This document shows positions 50,076 to 58,193 of a DNA stretch of 64,000 nucleotides, piece by piece. The DNA comes from Bauldia sp965232525 (GTDB lineage: Bacteria; Pseudomonadota; Alphaproteobacteria; Rhizobiales; Kaistiaceae). Where the stretch lies: positions 3,844,001-3,908,000 of the forward strand of contig NZ_OZ246980.1 of assembly GCF_965232525.1 (NCBI RefSeq). The letters run 5' to 3'. Under the pieces are notes generated by a model. The model searched no databases. It had not been told where the DNA came from and saw only the letters and a list, made by a program, of their open reading frames with translations. A program made the translations under genes and the position numbers. How positions within the stretch are numbered: the stretch's first letter is position 1; every line of letters begins with the position of its first letter.

Positions 50076-50441
50076 TCAGGGCTTCGATGACGTCGCCTCC
50101 TCGACCGGCGGATCGACGTCCTCGATCTCCCGCCCGGTCTTGTCGCGGGGCTTGAAGCCGGCGTGCAGCGCCGCGCGAGCGACGGCATGGGTCGCGGTCG
50201 GGCTGGTCAGTGCGATGAATAGAACAAGAAAGATCAGCTTGACGCTGACCAGCGACCAGCCGGAGAAGAATACCAGCCCGATCAGCACCAGCGAGACGCC
50301 GAGCGTGTCGGTCACCGATGCCGCATGCATCCGGGTGAAGATGTCCGGCATGCGGACGATGCCGAGCGCGCCGATCGCCATCAGCAGGGCGCCGGCCAGT
50401 GTCACGATGCCGCCGATCAAGGTGACGATGTCGCCGGTCAT
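50076..50441 (-). CDS. mnhG: Mrp-type antiporter subunit G
   Basis: This 121-residue three-helix MnhG/PhaG protein is recognised by TLIGGIVTLAGALLMAIGALGIVRMPDIFTRMHAASVTDTLG and the following LVLFIALTSPTATHAVARAAL. The family motif R-x-PD-x-x-x-R-x-H-A is complete. A polar C-terminal tail (PRDKTGREIEDVDPPVEEAT) follows. ATG 50441 overlaps the mnhF stop by 4 nt. Confidence 0.93.
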   Translation of the reverse strand: MTGDIVTLIGGIVTLAGALLMAIGALGIVRMPDIFTRMHAASVTDTLGVSLVLIGLVFFSGWSLVSVKLIFLVLFIALTSPTATHAVARAALHAGFKPRDKTGREIEDVDPPVEEATSSKP

Positions 50442-50725
50442 AGCGACCCTTCCTCCTCGTCCTCGCCGCCGTAGCCGAGCGGGCCGTAGCGGAAATATTT
50501 GAGGACGGCGAACACACCGATGACGTTGAGCAGCGCGTAGGTGATGGCGATGTCGAGGAAGTCGGGCCGGCCGGTGATGAAGCCGAACAGCGCGAGAATC
50601 ACGATCGCAGCATTGCCGACCGAGTTCATGGCGACCAGCCGGTCGAATACGGACGGCCCCTTCAGCGCCCGCACCAGTATCAGCGCCAGCGCCACCAGCG
50701 CCGCGATCATCGCTGCCGCCAGCAT
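50438..50725 (-). CDS. mnhF: Mrp-type antiporter subunit F
   Basis: This 95-residue three-helix MnhF/MrpF protein contains LVRALKGPSVFDRLVAMNSVGNAAIVILALFGF and DFLDIAITYALLNVIGVFAVLKYF, the family signature. It has a short acidic tail (GGEDEEEGSL). Its start overlaps the last bases of mnhE and its end overlaps mnhG by 4 nt. Confidence 0.92.
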   Translation of the reverse strand: MLAAAMIAALVALALILVRALKGPSVFDRLVAMNSVGNAAIVILALFGFITGRPDFLDIAITYALLNVIGVFAVLKYFRYGPLGYGGEDEEEGSL

Positions 50726-51207
50726 TACCGGCTCCCTTCGAACGCGGTGACCCGGCGATCCATTTCGCCGCCTTCGACCTCGGCCGCGCTGGCTTCGGTG
50801 AGCGCATGGACGACGAACTTCGGCGCGTTGCGATCGACCTTGGCACTGATCGTCGCCGGCGTCAGTGTGATCGAGTTGGCGTAAGTGGCCATGCCGACGG
50901 CGGTTTTCTGGGTTGGCCGGATGCCGATCAGCTTCGGCGAGACCGGCAGTGACGGCGTCAGGATGATGCGCGCAACATTGAGGGTCGACTTGACAATCTG
51001 GACGGCGAGCCACGGCCAATAGAGTAGGCCCGGCAGGACCAGCTCGGCCGGGTGGCCCTCCTCGTCGGCGTAGCCGAACGAGCGGCCGAACAGCGCGATG
51101 ACCACCGCGATGATGAACCCGAGCGAAATGAACCAGGCGGTGTAAAGCCCGGATAGCAAAAGCCAGAAAATGAACAGCGATACCGCCAGGCTGATGGTGC
51201 GGAGCAC
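50725..51207 (-). CDS. mnhE: Mrp-type antiporter subunit E (first gene of operon)
   Basis: This 160-residue MnhE/MrpE protein has N-terminal helices ISLAVSLFIFWLLLSGLY and WFISLGFIIAVVIALFGRSFG, then LLYWPWLAVQIVKSTLNVARIILTPSLP. The soluble domain VGMATYANSITLTPATISAKVDRN carries the ANSITLTPGT-like signature of the family. The C-terminal region is longer than usual (EGGEMDRRVTAFEGSR). It starts with GTG 51207 and opens the operon of ten genes. Confidence 0.9.
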   Translation of the reverse strand: MLRTISLAVSLFIFWLLLSGLYTAWFISLGFIIAVVIALFGRSFGYADEEGHPAELVLPGLLYWPWLAVQIVKSTLNVARIILTPSLPVSPKLIGIRPTQKTAVGMATYANSITLTPATISAKVDRNAPKFVVHALTEASAAEVEGGEMDRRVTAFEGSR

Positions 51208-51676
51208 GCGATGGGAACCCCTCTTGTCAACGGGCTCACATTACCCAGCCCGCCCCGCCGATCAACAGAAACCGGGCGCGCGCCTTTGCCACGGTTCAAG
51301 AGCACGTCCAGGCGGTTGGCGGGGCGATTACTGGCGAAGCGGAGGCCGGACACCTGACGCATGGCTTCAAACACCGTTTCCGTCGGGTTCCGGCGTTCCT
51401 TCAAGAGAAGCGCGACGGCACATAGAGTTACGTCGCCGTATGAACATCCGTCTTCCACGCTAAGACAAAGTACGATCCAAGTCCCCGGAAAGTTGGGCGC
51501 CAGCGCAGGAAGCGTATCCGCTCACGCGTGATCCTTGATATCTCCGTTTTCATACAGCCTAACCTCGAACATATCGAAAATTTCCCGATCATTCGCCGAG
51601 AACCATAGTTGTACTATCTTGCGTATATAATATATAAAAACAATTTGAATCAATACACGGGAGGGAAGCCATATCG
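51208..51676. other. Intergenic region upstream of the Mrp operon
   Basis: No convincing gene was found in this stretch. It becomes strongly A/T-rich at 51550-51660 (for example AATATATAAAAAC). The promoter of the minus-strand Mrp operon should lie here, but I could not identify a reliable -35/-10 pair. If the small plus-strand ORF at 51677 is not real, the gap extends to 52025. Confidence 0.5.
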
Positions 51677-51928
51677 TTGATTGCAAAAAAGAACAAGATC
51701 AGTAAACCCTTCATTGACAAGATCAAGAAGGACACTCGAGTCCTGTCCGACGACTTCGGCCGGATCACCCTGACGCCGGCCGGCGCGGCGGCCGCGGCCA
51801 ACGACTGGGAGAACGGTGTTGCAGTCGCCGTCGGTCGACTGGACGGTGAGGTGAAGGCGTTGGGGGTCGCAGCCGATACCCGCCGCGATGATCAGGGCCG
51901 CGGCGGGCGGAACCTCGCGGTGACGTGA
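51677..51928 (+). CDS. Doubtful small protein
   Basis: This ORF of 83 codons starts with TTG behind GGGAGGG at about 10 nt. The first half (AKKNKISKPFIDKIKKDTRVLSDDFG) is lysine-rich and could be coding. The second half (VKALGVAADTRRDDQGRGG) looks like ordinary high-G+C noise. No signal peptide or family is recognised. It is listed only because it fills an otherwise empty interval in front of msrB. Confidence 0.25.
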   Translation: MIAKKNKISKPFIDKIKKDTRVLSDDFGRITLTPAGAAAAANDWENGVAVAVGRLDGEVKALGVAADTRRDDQGRGGRNLAVT

Positions 51929-52025
51929 AGCGGCCGCGCGTTGTATGGACGGAACGGCGACAGCATATAGGACGGTGCGCCGCTCCCAGGCGCCGCTTCA
52001 AGTAACAACAACAATAGGTCCGGCA

Positions 52026-52445
52026 ATGACCGCCTCACCGCCCAACAAGATTCGCAAGACCGACTCCGAATGGCGCGCCCAGTTGACGCCCGAGCAGTAT
52101 CGCATCACCCGCCAGGCCGGCACCGAGCGGCCGGGCACCGGCCCATATCTCAATGAGAAGCGCGACGGCACATACCGATGCGTATCGTGCGGCACGCCCC
52201 TGTTCCGTTCCGAGACCAAGTATGAGTCCGGCTCCGGCTGGCCGAGTTTCACCGCGCCGGTCGACGCGGCAATGGTTGAGGAACTGGCCGATCACTCCCA
52301 CGGCATGACGCGCACCGAGGTTCGCTGCGCCGCCTGCGAGGCCCATCTCGGCCACGTCTTCAACGACGGCCCGGGTCCCAACGGCCTGCGCTACTGCATG
52401 AACGGCTGCGCCCTGGACATGGACCCCGATGACGACAAGACGTGA
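52026..52445 (+). CDS. msrB: Peptide-methionine (R)-S-oxide reductase MsrB
   Basis: This 139-residue MsrB repairs methionine R-sulfoxide. Zinc-binding pairs are CVSCG (about residue 57) and CAACEAHLGHVFNDGPG (about residue 106). The catalytic Cys is in GLRYCMNGCALDM near the C-terminus. The N-terminal region has KTDSEWRAQLTPEQYRITRQAGTE and FRSETKYESGSGWPSF, both typical. ATG 52026 was chosen over an upstream ATG because the latter adds unrelated residues. It overlaps the oligopeptidase gene by 17 nt. Confidence 0.95.
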   Translation: MTASPPNKIRKTDSEWRAQLTPEQYRITRQAGTERPGTGPYLNEKRDGTYRCVSCGTPLFRSETKYESGSGWPSFTAPVDAAMVEELADHSHGMTRTEVRCAACEAHLGHVFNDGPGPNGLRYCMNGCALDMDPDDDKT

Positions 52446-54633
52446 TGTGACCGCGTCGCCGGCGCTCTCCGCCGGCGGCGCGTTGAAGCCCCCTGTCGCC
52501 GAGCGCCGGCCGGTCACCGACACCCGCCACGGCATCAGCCGCACCGACGATTACGCCTGGCTCCGGGCCGACAACTGGCAGCAGGTGATGCGCGAGCCGG
52601 CAGCGCTACCGGCCGACATCCGCGCGTATCTGGAAGCCGAGAACGCCTACACCGACGCGGAGATGGCGGACGAAGAGGCGCTCCGGGAGACGCTCTTCAA
52701 GGAGATGCGCGGTCGGATCAAGGAAGACGACTCGTCGGTTCCGGTGCCGGACGGACCGTATGCCTACGGCGTCCGATATACTGAGGGCGCCGAGCATCCG
52801 ATGATCGTGCGCACCGACCGCGACGGACGCAACGAGATTGTCCTGCTCGACGCGAACAAGCTCGCCGAGGGCAAGGCCTACCTCCATCTCGGCGGCTCGG
52901 CCCACAGTCCCGACCACACGCTGCTCGCCTACTCGGTCGACGAAATGGGCTCGGAGTACTACGAGCTCCGCATCCGCGACGTCGCCACCGGTGAAGACCG
53001 CGCCGATCGGATTCCCAACACCACCGGCGGCGCCGTCTGGGCAGCCGACGGTCGCAGTGTCTTCTATATCTGGGTCGACGAAAACCATCGCCCCGCCAAG
53101 GTGTTTCGCCACACGGTCGGCACCGACGCCAACGAAGACGTGCTCGTCCACGAGGAAACCAACCCGGGTTATTTCCTCGGAGTCGGTAAGACCCAGTCGG
53201 ACGCCTTCGTCGTCATCGACAGCCATGACCACGAAACCTCGCAGTCGTGGCTGATCCCCGCCGACCGACCGGACGCGCCCCCGCGGCTTGTCGCCGAGCG
53301 CCGGGACGCCGAGCGCTACTCCGTCGAGCACAATGGCGACCGGCTCTACATCCTCACCAACGCCGACGGGGCCGAAGACTTCAAGATCGTCAACGCCCCC
53401 GTCGACAGTCCTGACCGTCCCAACTGGACGGACCTCGTGCCCCATCGGCTCGGCCGGTTGATCCTGTCCGGCACCGCCCACAAGGATTACCTGATCCGGC
53501 TCGAGCGCGAGGCCGGCCTGCCGCGAATCGTCATCCGCCATCTTGCCGACGGCGCCGAGCACGCCATCGCCTTTGACGAGGAGGCCTATTCGCTGGGGAC
53601 CATGCCCGGCTACGAGTTCGACACCACCACGCTGCGTTTCAGCTACTCGTCAATGACGACGCCGGGCCGGGTCTACGATTACGACATGGCGAACCGCACC
53701 CGGGTCCTGCGCAAGGAAGACGAGATCCCGTCCGGCCACGATCCGGCCGACTACGAAACCCGCCGCATCTACGCCGCCGCGTCCGACGGCGCCGAGGTGC
53801 CGATCTCGCTGCTCTATCGCCGCGGCACCCCGGTCGACGGCACCGCGCCGTGCCTCATCTACGGCTACGGTGCGTACGGCATCGCCATGCCGGCGTCGTT
53901 CTCCACCACCCGGTTGTCGCTTGTCGATCGCGGCTTCGTCTATGCCATCGCCCATATCCGCGGCGGCAAGGACAAAGGCTTCCACTGGTACGCTGACGGC
54001 CGCCGCGAAAAGAAGGTCAACACCTTCACCGACTTCATCGCCTGCGCCCGCCATCTCGTCGCGGAACGCTACGCCGCCGCCGACAAGGTCGTCGGCTGGG
54101 GCGGCTCCGCCGGCGGCCTACTGATCGGCGCGGTCGCCAATAGCGCCCCCGATGCCTTCGCCGGCCTGATCGCCGAGGTGCCGTTCGTCGACACCCTCAA
54201 CACCATGCTTGACGACACCCTGCCGCTGACTCCGCCGGAGTGGCCGGAGTGGGGCAACCCGATCACAAGCGCCGAGGACTACCGCACCATCGCCGCCTAT
54301 TCGCCCTACGACAATGTCGGCGCCCATCCCTACCCCGCCATTCTCGCCTTGGCCGGGCTCACCGACCCGCGGGTGACCTATTGGGAACCGGCCAAGTGGG
54401 TGGCGAAGCTCCGCGCCACCCAGACCGGCGATCACCTGCTGCTGCTCAAGACCAACATGGACGCCGGCCACGGCGGCGCCGCCGGCCGCTTCGACCGGCT
54501 CAAGGAAACCGCCTTCGCCACCGCGTTCGCGCTGAAGGTGGTCGGCGTGGCCGACGCCCCGTCAAAGGTGCGATCTCGGCACAAAGTCGGCAGCCGTCCC
54601 GGCGTCACATGGAACCCGCTCATTCCCGAGTAG
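52429..54633 (+). CDS. S9 family peptidase, oligopeptidase B type
   Basis: This 734-residue serine peptidase has an N-terminal beta-propeller and a C-terminal alpha/beta hydrolase domain. The catalytic Ser lies in VGWGGSAGGLLIGAVAN (about residues 556-572), a GxSxGG motif. The catalytic His lies in NMDAGHGGAAGRFDRL (about residue 680). Typical oligopeptidase B text is RGFVYAIAHIRGGKDKGFHWYADGRREKKVNTFTDFIACARHLV. It cleaves peptides after basic residues in the family; the exact preference here is not proven. The gene is coupled to msrB. Confidence 0.9.
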   Translation: MTTRRDVTASPALSAGGALKPPVAERRPVTDTRHGISRTDDYAWLRADNWQQVMREPAALPADIRAYLEAENAYTDAEMADEEALRETLFKEMRGRIKEDDSSVPVPDGPYAYGVRYTEGAEHPMIVRTDRDGRNEIVLLDANKLAEGKAYLHLGGSAHSPDHTLLAYSVDEMGSEYYELRIRDVATGEDRADRIPNTTGGAVWAADGRSVFYIWVDENHRPAKVFRHTVGTDANEDVLVHEETNPGYFLGVGKTQSDAFVVIDSHDHETSQSWLIPADRPDAPPRLVAERRDAERYSVEHNGDRLYILTNADGAEDFKIVNAPVDSPDRPNWTDLVPHRLGRLILSGTAHKDYLIRLEREAGLPRIVIRHLADGAEHAIAFDEEAYSLGTMPGYEFDTTTLRFSYSSMTTPGRVYDYDMANRTRVLRKEDEIPSGHDPADYETRRIYAAASDGAEVPISLLYRRGTPVDGTAPCLIYGYGAYGIAMPASFSTTRLSLVDRGFVYAIAHIRGGKDKGFHWYADGRREKKVNTFTDFIACARHLVAERYAAADKVVGWGGSAGGLLIGAVANSAPDAFAGLIAEVPFVDTLNTMLDDTLPLTPPEWPEWGNPITSAEDYRTIAAYSPYDNVGAHPYPAILALAGLTDPRVTYWEPAKWVAKLRATQTGDHLLLLKTNMDAGHGGAAGRFDRLKETAFATAFALKVVGVADAPSKVRSRHKVGSRPGVTWNPLIPE

Positions 54634-54712
54634 TCGGGAATCCAGCGAAAGAGTCAGGATACCAGTCTTGGCCGGCCCTTCTCGCCGATCGTTGAGGCTC
54701 GCCCTTGCCGCC

Positions 54713-55243
54713 TCAGCAGCTCAGCGAAAACGCGAAGGTCTTCTCCAGCGGGCGGCCGCTGGCGCCATGGCGCTCGACCACGTCTTCGAGCATGAAGCCC
54801 TGAGCCGTGCGATAGGCGCCGGTTCCGGCCACGATCGCCCGTTCGCCACTGGTGACCGAGACCGATTGGGTGTTTTCCACCGCCGAGGCCGGCTCGTAAA
54901 CGGCTTCGGTCATGATCATGCCGTCCGGCAGAAGGAAGTACCCGCGATAAAGTGCGGCGCCCGTCGATCCTGCCGGCGGGGCGGGATCGATCGAGGTGAT
55001 GTACCAGCGATAGAGCCCAGCGGGTTCGCCTTCTTCGTCGATCAACGACCGGACCCCAACACGTACATCGCCGAGGCTGACCCCCGCGTCTCCGCCGTCA
55101 TGGAAGGCGACCACGCGGTTCTCGCCGGTGCTCATGAGTGTGAACTTCCCGCAGCCGTCGCCTTCGGCCGCCCCGGCCAGGCTCGACCCAACCAGGACCG
55201 CGACCGCCGCGAAAACTGAACGACGAACCATCATTCTCGTCAT
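54713..55243 (-). CDS. Exported allene-oxide-cyclase-barrel-like protein
   Basis: This 176-residue protein has a signal peptide (RSVFAAVAVLVGSSLAGAA) followed by CGKFTLMSTG. Its beta-rich chain contains DGGDAGVSLGDVRVGVRSLIDEEGEPAGLYRW, RGYFLLPDGMIMTEAVYE and ERAIVAGTGAYRTAQGFMLEDVVE. The GTGAYR motif and the G-DAGV-GD-RVG block are shared with the product at 16946-17440, so the two are distant paralogues. Such barrels bind or isomerise hydrophobic ligands, but no substrate can be inferred. ATG 55243 was chosen to start the signal peptide. Confidence 0.7.
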   Translation of the reverse strand: MTRMMVRRSVFAAVAVLVGSSLAGAAEGDGCGKFTLMSTGENRVVAFHDGGDAGVSLGDVRVGVRSLIDEEGEPAGLYRWYITSIDPAPPAGSTGAALYRGYFLLPDGMIMTEAVYEPASAVENTQSVSVTSGERAIVAGTGAYRTAQGFMLEDVVERHGASGRPLEKTFAFSLSC

Positions 55244-55345
55244 GGCGCTTGCCCTGTCCCGCTTTTTCGATGTGCGACGATGCTGCACACGAGGGCGGTG
55301 GTCAAGCACCGCGATGGAGCCCTGCTCCGTTCCGTCGCCGCCGCC

Positions 55346-58078
55346 TCACAGCACCAACTCGTCGATGACCGCGAAGTCCTTGTATTTGAGGACCGCTTCG
55401 AGCTTGGCGAACATCACCATATCGTCGCCGCCCTTGCCGTCGACGTCGTAGTAGAGCTTGTTCTTGTTCTCGCCGAGCTTGAGGATCAGGTGGTCGTTGT
55501 CGTCCTTGGCCTTGTTGCCGACAACGAACTCGCCCTTGCCGACCTTGTTGCCAACCGCGTCGAAGATGTCATCGAGGAGGACGATGGTGTCGCCCTGCTT
55601 GCGACTGAAGTCCTTGATGCCGTCGACATTGGTGCGCGCGTCGAGTTCGGCGGTGAACACGAACTGGTCGGCCTTCTTGCCGCCCTTGAGCCGATCGTCG
55701 CCGCCCTCGCCGATGAGGATGTCCTTGCCCTTGCCGCCGAACAGTTCATCGCGGGCGCCGACGCCGATCAGGATATCCTTGCCATCCTTGCCTTTGACCA
55801 CCGCACCGTCGACCGCACTGGTCAGCACGTCCTTGCCGTCGGTTCCCTTGATCACGGTCCCGTCGCGGAAGTCGTAGATCGCGCCGAACAGGCCGTCAGT
55901 GCCGGAGCGATCGGCGGCCCCCGTGAAGACGCGGCCATCCTCAAGCGTCGCGATGATTGGGTCGCCGGGCAGGCCGAAGGCGTTGGCGACGAAGATCCCG
56001 CCGACCGCATTGCCATCGGCATCGTAGCGCTGGCCCTCGGCGGTTTCGGCGATATCGTTGTCCCACAGCACAACAAAACCGCCATCCGGCAGCGCCGTCA
56101 CCGCCGCCTCGTTGTCCTCGCCGATGAAGTTGCCATCGACACTGGTCGGGCCCTGAACAACATCGCCTGCGGCGTCATAGACGGCGAAGAGCACGTCACC
56201 GTTCCCGTCGGCATAGCGCTCGTTGAAGGCGACAACGAAACCGCCGCCGGCAAGTGCGGCGATAGCGGCGCCGGACTGATCGAGCGCGTCGTCAGTCACC
56301 TGGATCGGCGCACTGACGATACCGGCAGCCGAGACCGTGTGAACGACGATGTCGTCGTCTGAGGTCACGGCGACAGCGAAAGAGCCGTCGACCAACGCCG
56401 CCGCCGAAGGACCATGAGCGTCGGCGTTGACGATGATCTCGTCGCCGATGCTGCCGTCCGTCGCGACGATCTTGGCCTTCACCGCGTCACCGGCGGACTC
56501 CCTGTAGGTCACCAGAAACCGCCCATCGGTCGCGCCGACGATGGCCGGTGTGTCGGCATCCTCGGCGACGACGGTGGGAAGCCCACCGATCTCGTTGCCA
56601 TCGATATCGAACGTCGCGATCCGAACGAACTGATCGGCACCGTCAAAGGTCTCGTAGACGGCTACGAACCCGCCGCCGACCCGACCCGCGACCGCCACGT
56701 CCGTGGCGCCGCCGTCGACCGTCGGCACGTTGATTTGAAACGCATCGCCGACCGGGTTGCCGCGTGCATCGAAAATCTGCCCGGCGACGTCGTTGCCGTC
56801 CCGGTCAAACAGCGGGTCGGTGGCATCCCCGTCATCGGTCCAGGCGACGAGAAACCGGCCGTGGCCGATCGCCGCGACAGCGGGAACGTCCTGGTCCGCG
56901 CCGTCAGTCTTGGGGAGTTGGAATTCCGGTTTCCAGATTGCCGAGGGGTCCAGCGGTTCACCGGGTGCGACCCCGCTCCCCGCGACGCCATCGATGTCGA
57001 AGACGGTGCCGAACATACCGTCGCTTCCGCCAACCGCTTCGTAGACGACGAACAAGTTTCCGTCGGTGGAGACCGCCGCCGTCATGTCCGAAACCGGCTC
57101 GGTGTCGCCGGCAACGAACTGATCGCCGACCGGGTCCCCGGTCGGGTCAAAGCGTTGGCCGTAGGCGGTTTCCTCGGTGGCGTTGTTCCAAAACGCGATG
57201 AAGTCGCCGTTGGCAAGCGGAACCAGGGTTGAGTCTTCGGTATTGTCGCCGACATCCGGCGTGATCGTCTCGAGCACCGTCCCGTTGCTGCCGAAGATGA
57301 CAATCTTGACAGTGCTCGACGTGACGCCTTCGACCTCGGTGTAGGTCACAACGAAGCCGCCGGTCGCGAGGCTGATGATCTTAAGGTCTTCGTACTGGTC
57401 GTTGCCCTCGTCGACGGTGATCAGTGAGCCCACCGGGGCTTCGGCGGCAGGATCGTAGCGTTGGAACACCACGTTCGCATTGCCCAGCGCGTCATCGACG
57501 GTGGCGGCGACCACGACGGTGTCGTCACCCAGGACGGCAAGCGATGTTTCAATAACATCGGTAAAGCCGGTGATGACCGGAACCTCGATCGGATCGCCTA
57601 GTTCATCAAAATTGAACAGGAACAGGAAGACGTCATTGTCCCGATCGAAAACCACATTAAGGCCGCCGGTTGCGGTCGGATCGATTTGAGGCGTATTGCC
57701 AACAATAATTGGAGAGCTTGAGTCCACCGCATCGTCGAGGATCAAAGTGAAAATGATCTGGTCTTCGACCGGTTCCTCATCCTCAAATAACACGGCAACG
57801 GCGGAGTTGGGCGAAGCGAGAGCCACCGGATCGACCTGGTCGCCATCTTCAAAAGTCACGTTAACCTGGAACGGGTCGCCATCGGGCGTTCCGTCGGCGC
57901 CGAAGAACTGCCCGACGATGTCCTCGCCGTCGGCGGTGATGAACTCGTTATCGCCATTGTCATCCACCCAGACGACGAAAAATCGCCCATCCGGCAATGC
58001 GATGACATTCGGGTTATCCTGGTCGGTACCAGCTTGATAGGGGAGCTGAAATTCGGGGGTAATCACTGTCGGGGTCAT
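55346..58078 (-). CDS. RTX-like calcium-binding repeat protein, probable type I secretion substrate (1)
   Basis: This 910-residue protein has no signal peptide. Most of it consists of repeated units of about 45-60 residues built on the pattern LPDGRFFVVWVDD...G-D-(V)GQFFGADGTPDGDPFQVN, repeated as a beta-propeller-like set. The C-terminal 200 residues carry hemolysin-type repeats: GKDGKDILIGVGA, FGGKGKDILIGEGGDDRLKGGKKADQFVF, then a hydrophobic C-terminal signal ending KYKDFAVIDELVL. These features indicate secretion by a type I system, although no ABC/MFP/TolC genes are in the window. It is paralogous to 58194-59810. Confidence 0.85.
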   Translation of the reverse strand: MTPTVITPEFQLPYQAGTDQDNPNVIALPDGRFFVVWVDDNGDNEFITADGEDIVGQFFGADGTPDGDPFQVNVTFEDGDQVDPVALASPNSAVAVLFEDEEPVEDQIIFTLILDDAVDSSSPIIVGNTPQIDPTATGGLNVVFDRDNDVFLFLFNFDELGDPIEVPVITGFTDVIETSLAVLGDDTVVVAATVDDALGNANVVFQRYDPAAEAPVGSLITVDEGNDQYEDLKIISLATGGFVVTYTEVEGVTSSTVKIVIFGSNGTVLETITPDVGDNTEDSTLVPLANGDFIAFWNNATEETAYGQRFDPTGDPVGDQFVAGDTEPVSDMTAAVSTDGNLFVVYEAVGGSDGMFGTVFDIDGVAGSGVAPGEPLDPSAIWKPEFQLPKTDGADQDVPAVAAIGHGRFLVAWTDDGDATDPLFDRDGNDVAGQIFDARGNPVGDAFQINVPTVDGGATDVAVAGRVGGGFVAVYETFDGADQFVRIATFDIDGNEIGGLPTVVAEDADTPAIVGATDGRFLVTYRESAGDAVKAKIVATDGSIGDEIIVNADAHGPSAAALVDGSFAVAVTSDDDIVVHTVSAAGIVSAPIQVTDDALDQSGAAIAALAGGGFVVAFNERYADGNGDVLFAVYDAAGDVVQGPTSVDGNFIGEDNEAAVTALPDGGFVVLWDNDIAETAEGQRYDADGNAVGGIFVANAFGLPGDPIIATLEDGRVFTGAADRSGTDGLFGAIYDFRDGTVIKGTDGKDVLTSAVDGAVVKGKDGKDILIGVGARDELFGGKGKDILIGEGGDDRLKGGKKADQFVFTAELDARTNVDGIKDFSRKQGDTIVLLDDIFDAVGNKVGKGEFVVGNKAKDDNDHLILKLGENKNKLYYDVDGKGGDDMVMFAKLEAVLKYKDFAVIDELVL

Positions 58079-58193
58079 TGGTGCCCATTCCGTTTGGTGT
58101 TCGGCGCGCCAATGCTGAGAAGCCGGATCGAACGGGTTGCTGCTGACGATCGACGGCGGCGCCGGTGCTCAGGGGAGCGGCGACCTGAACTGC

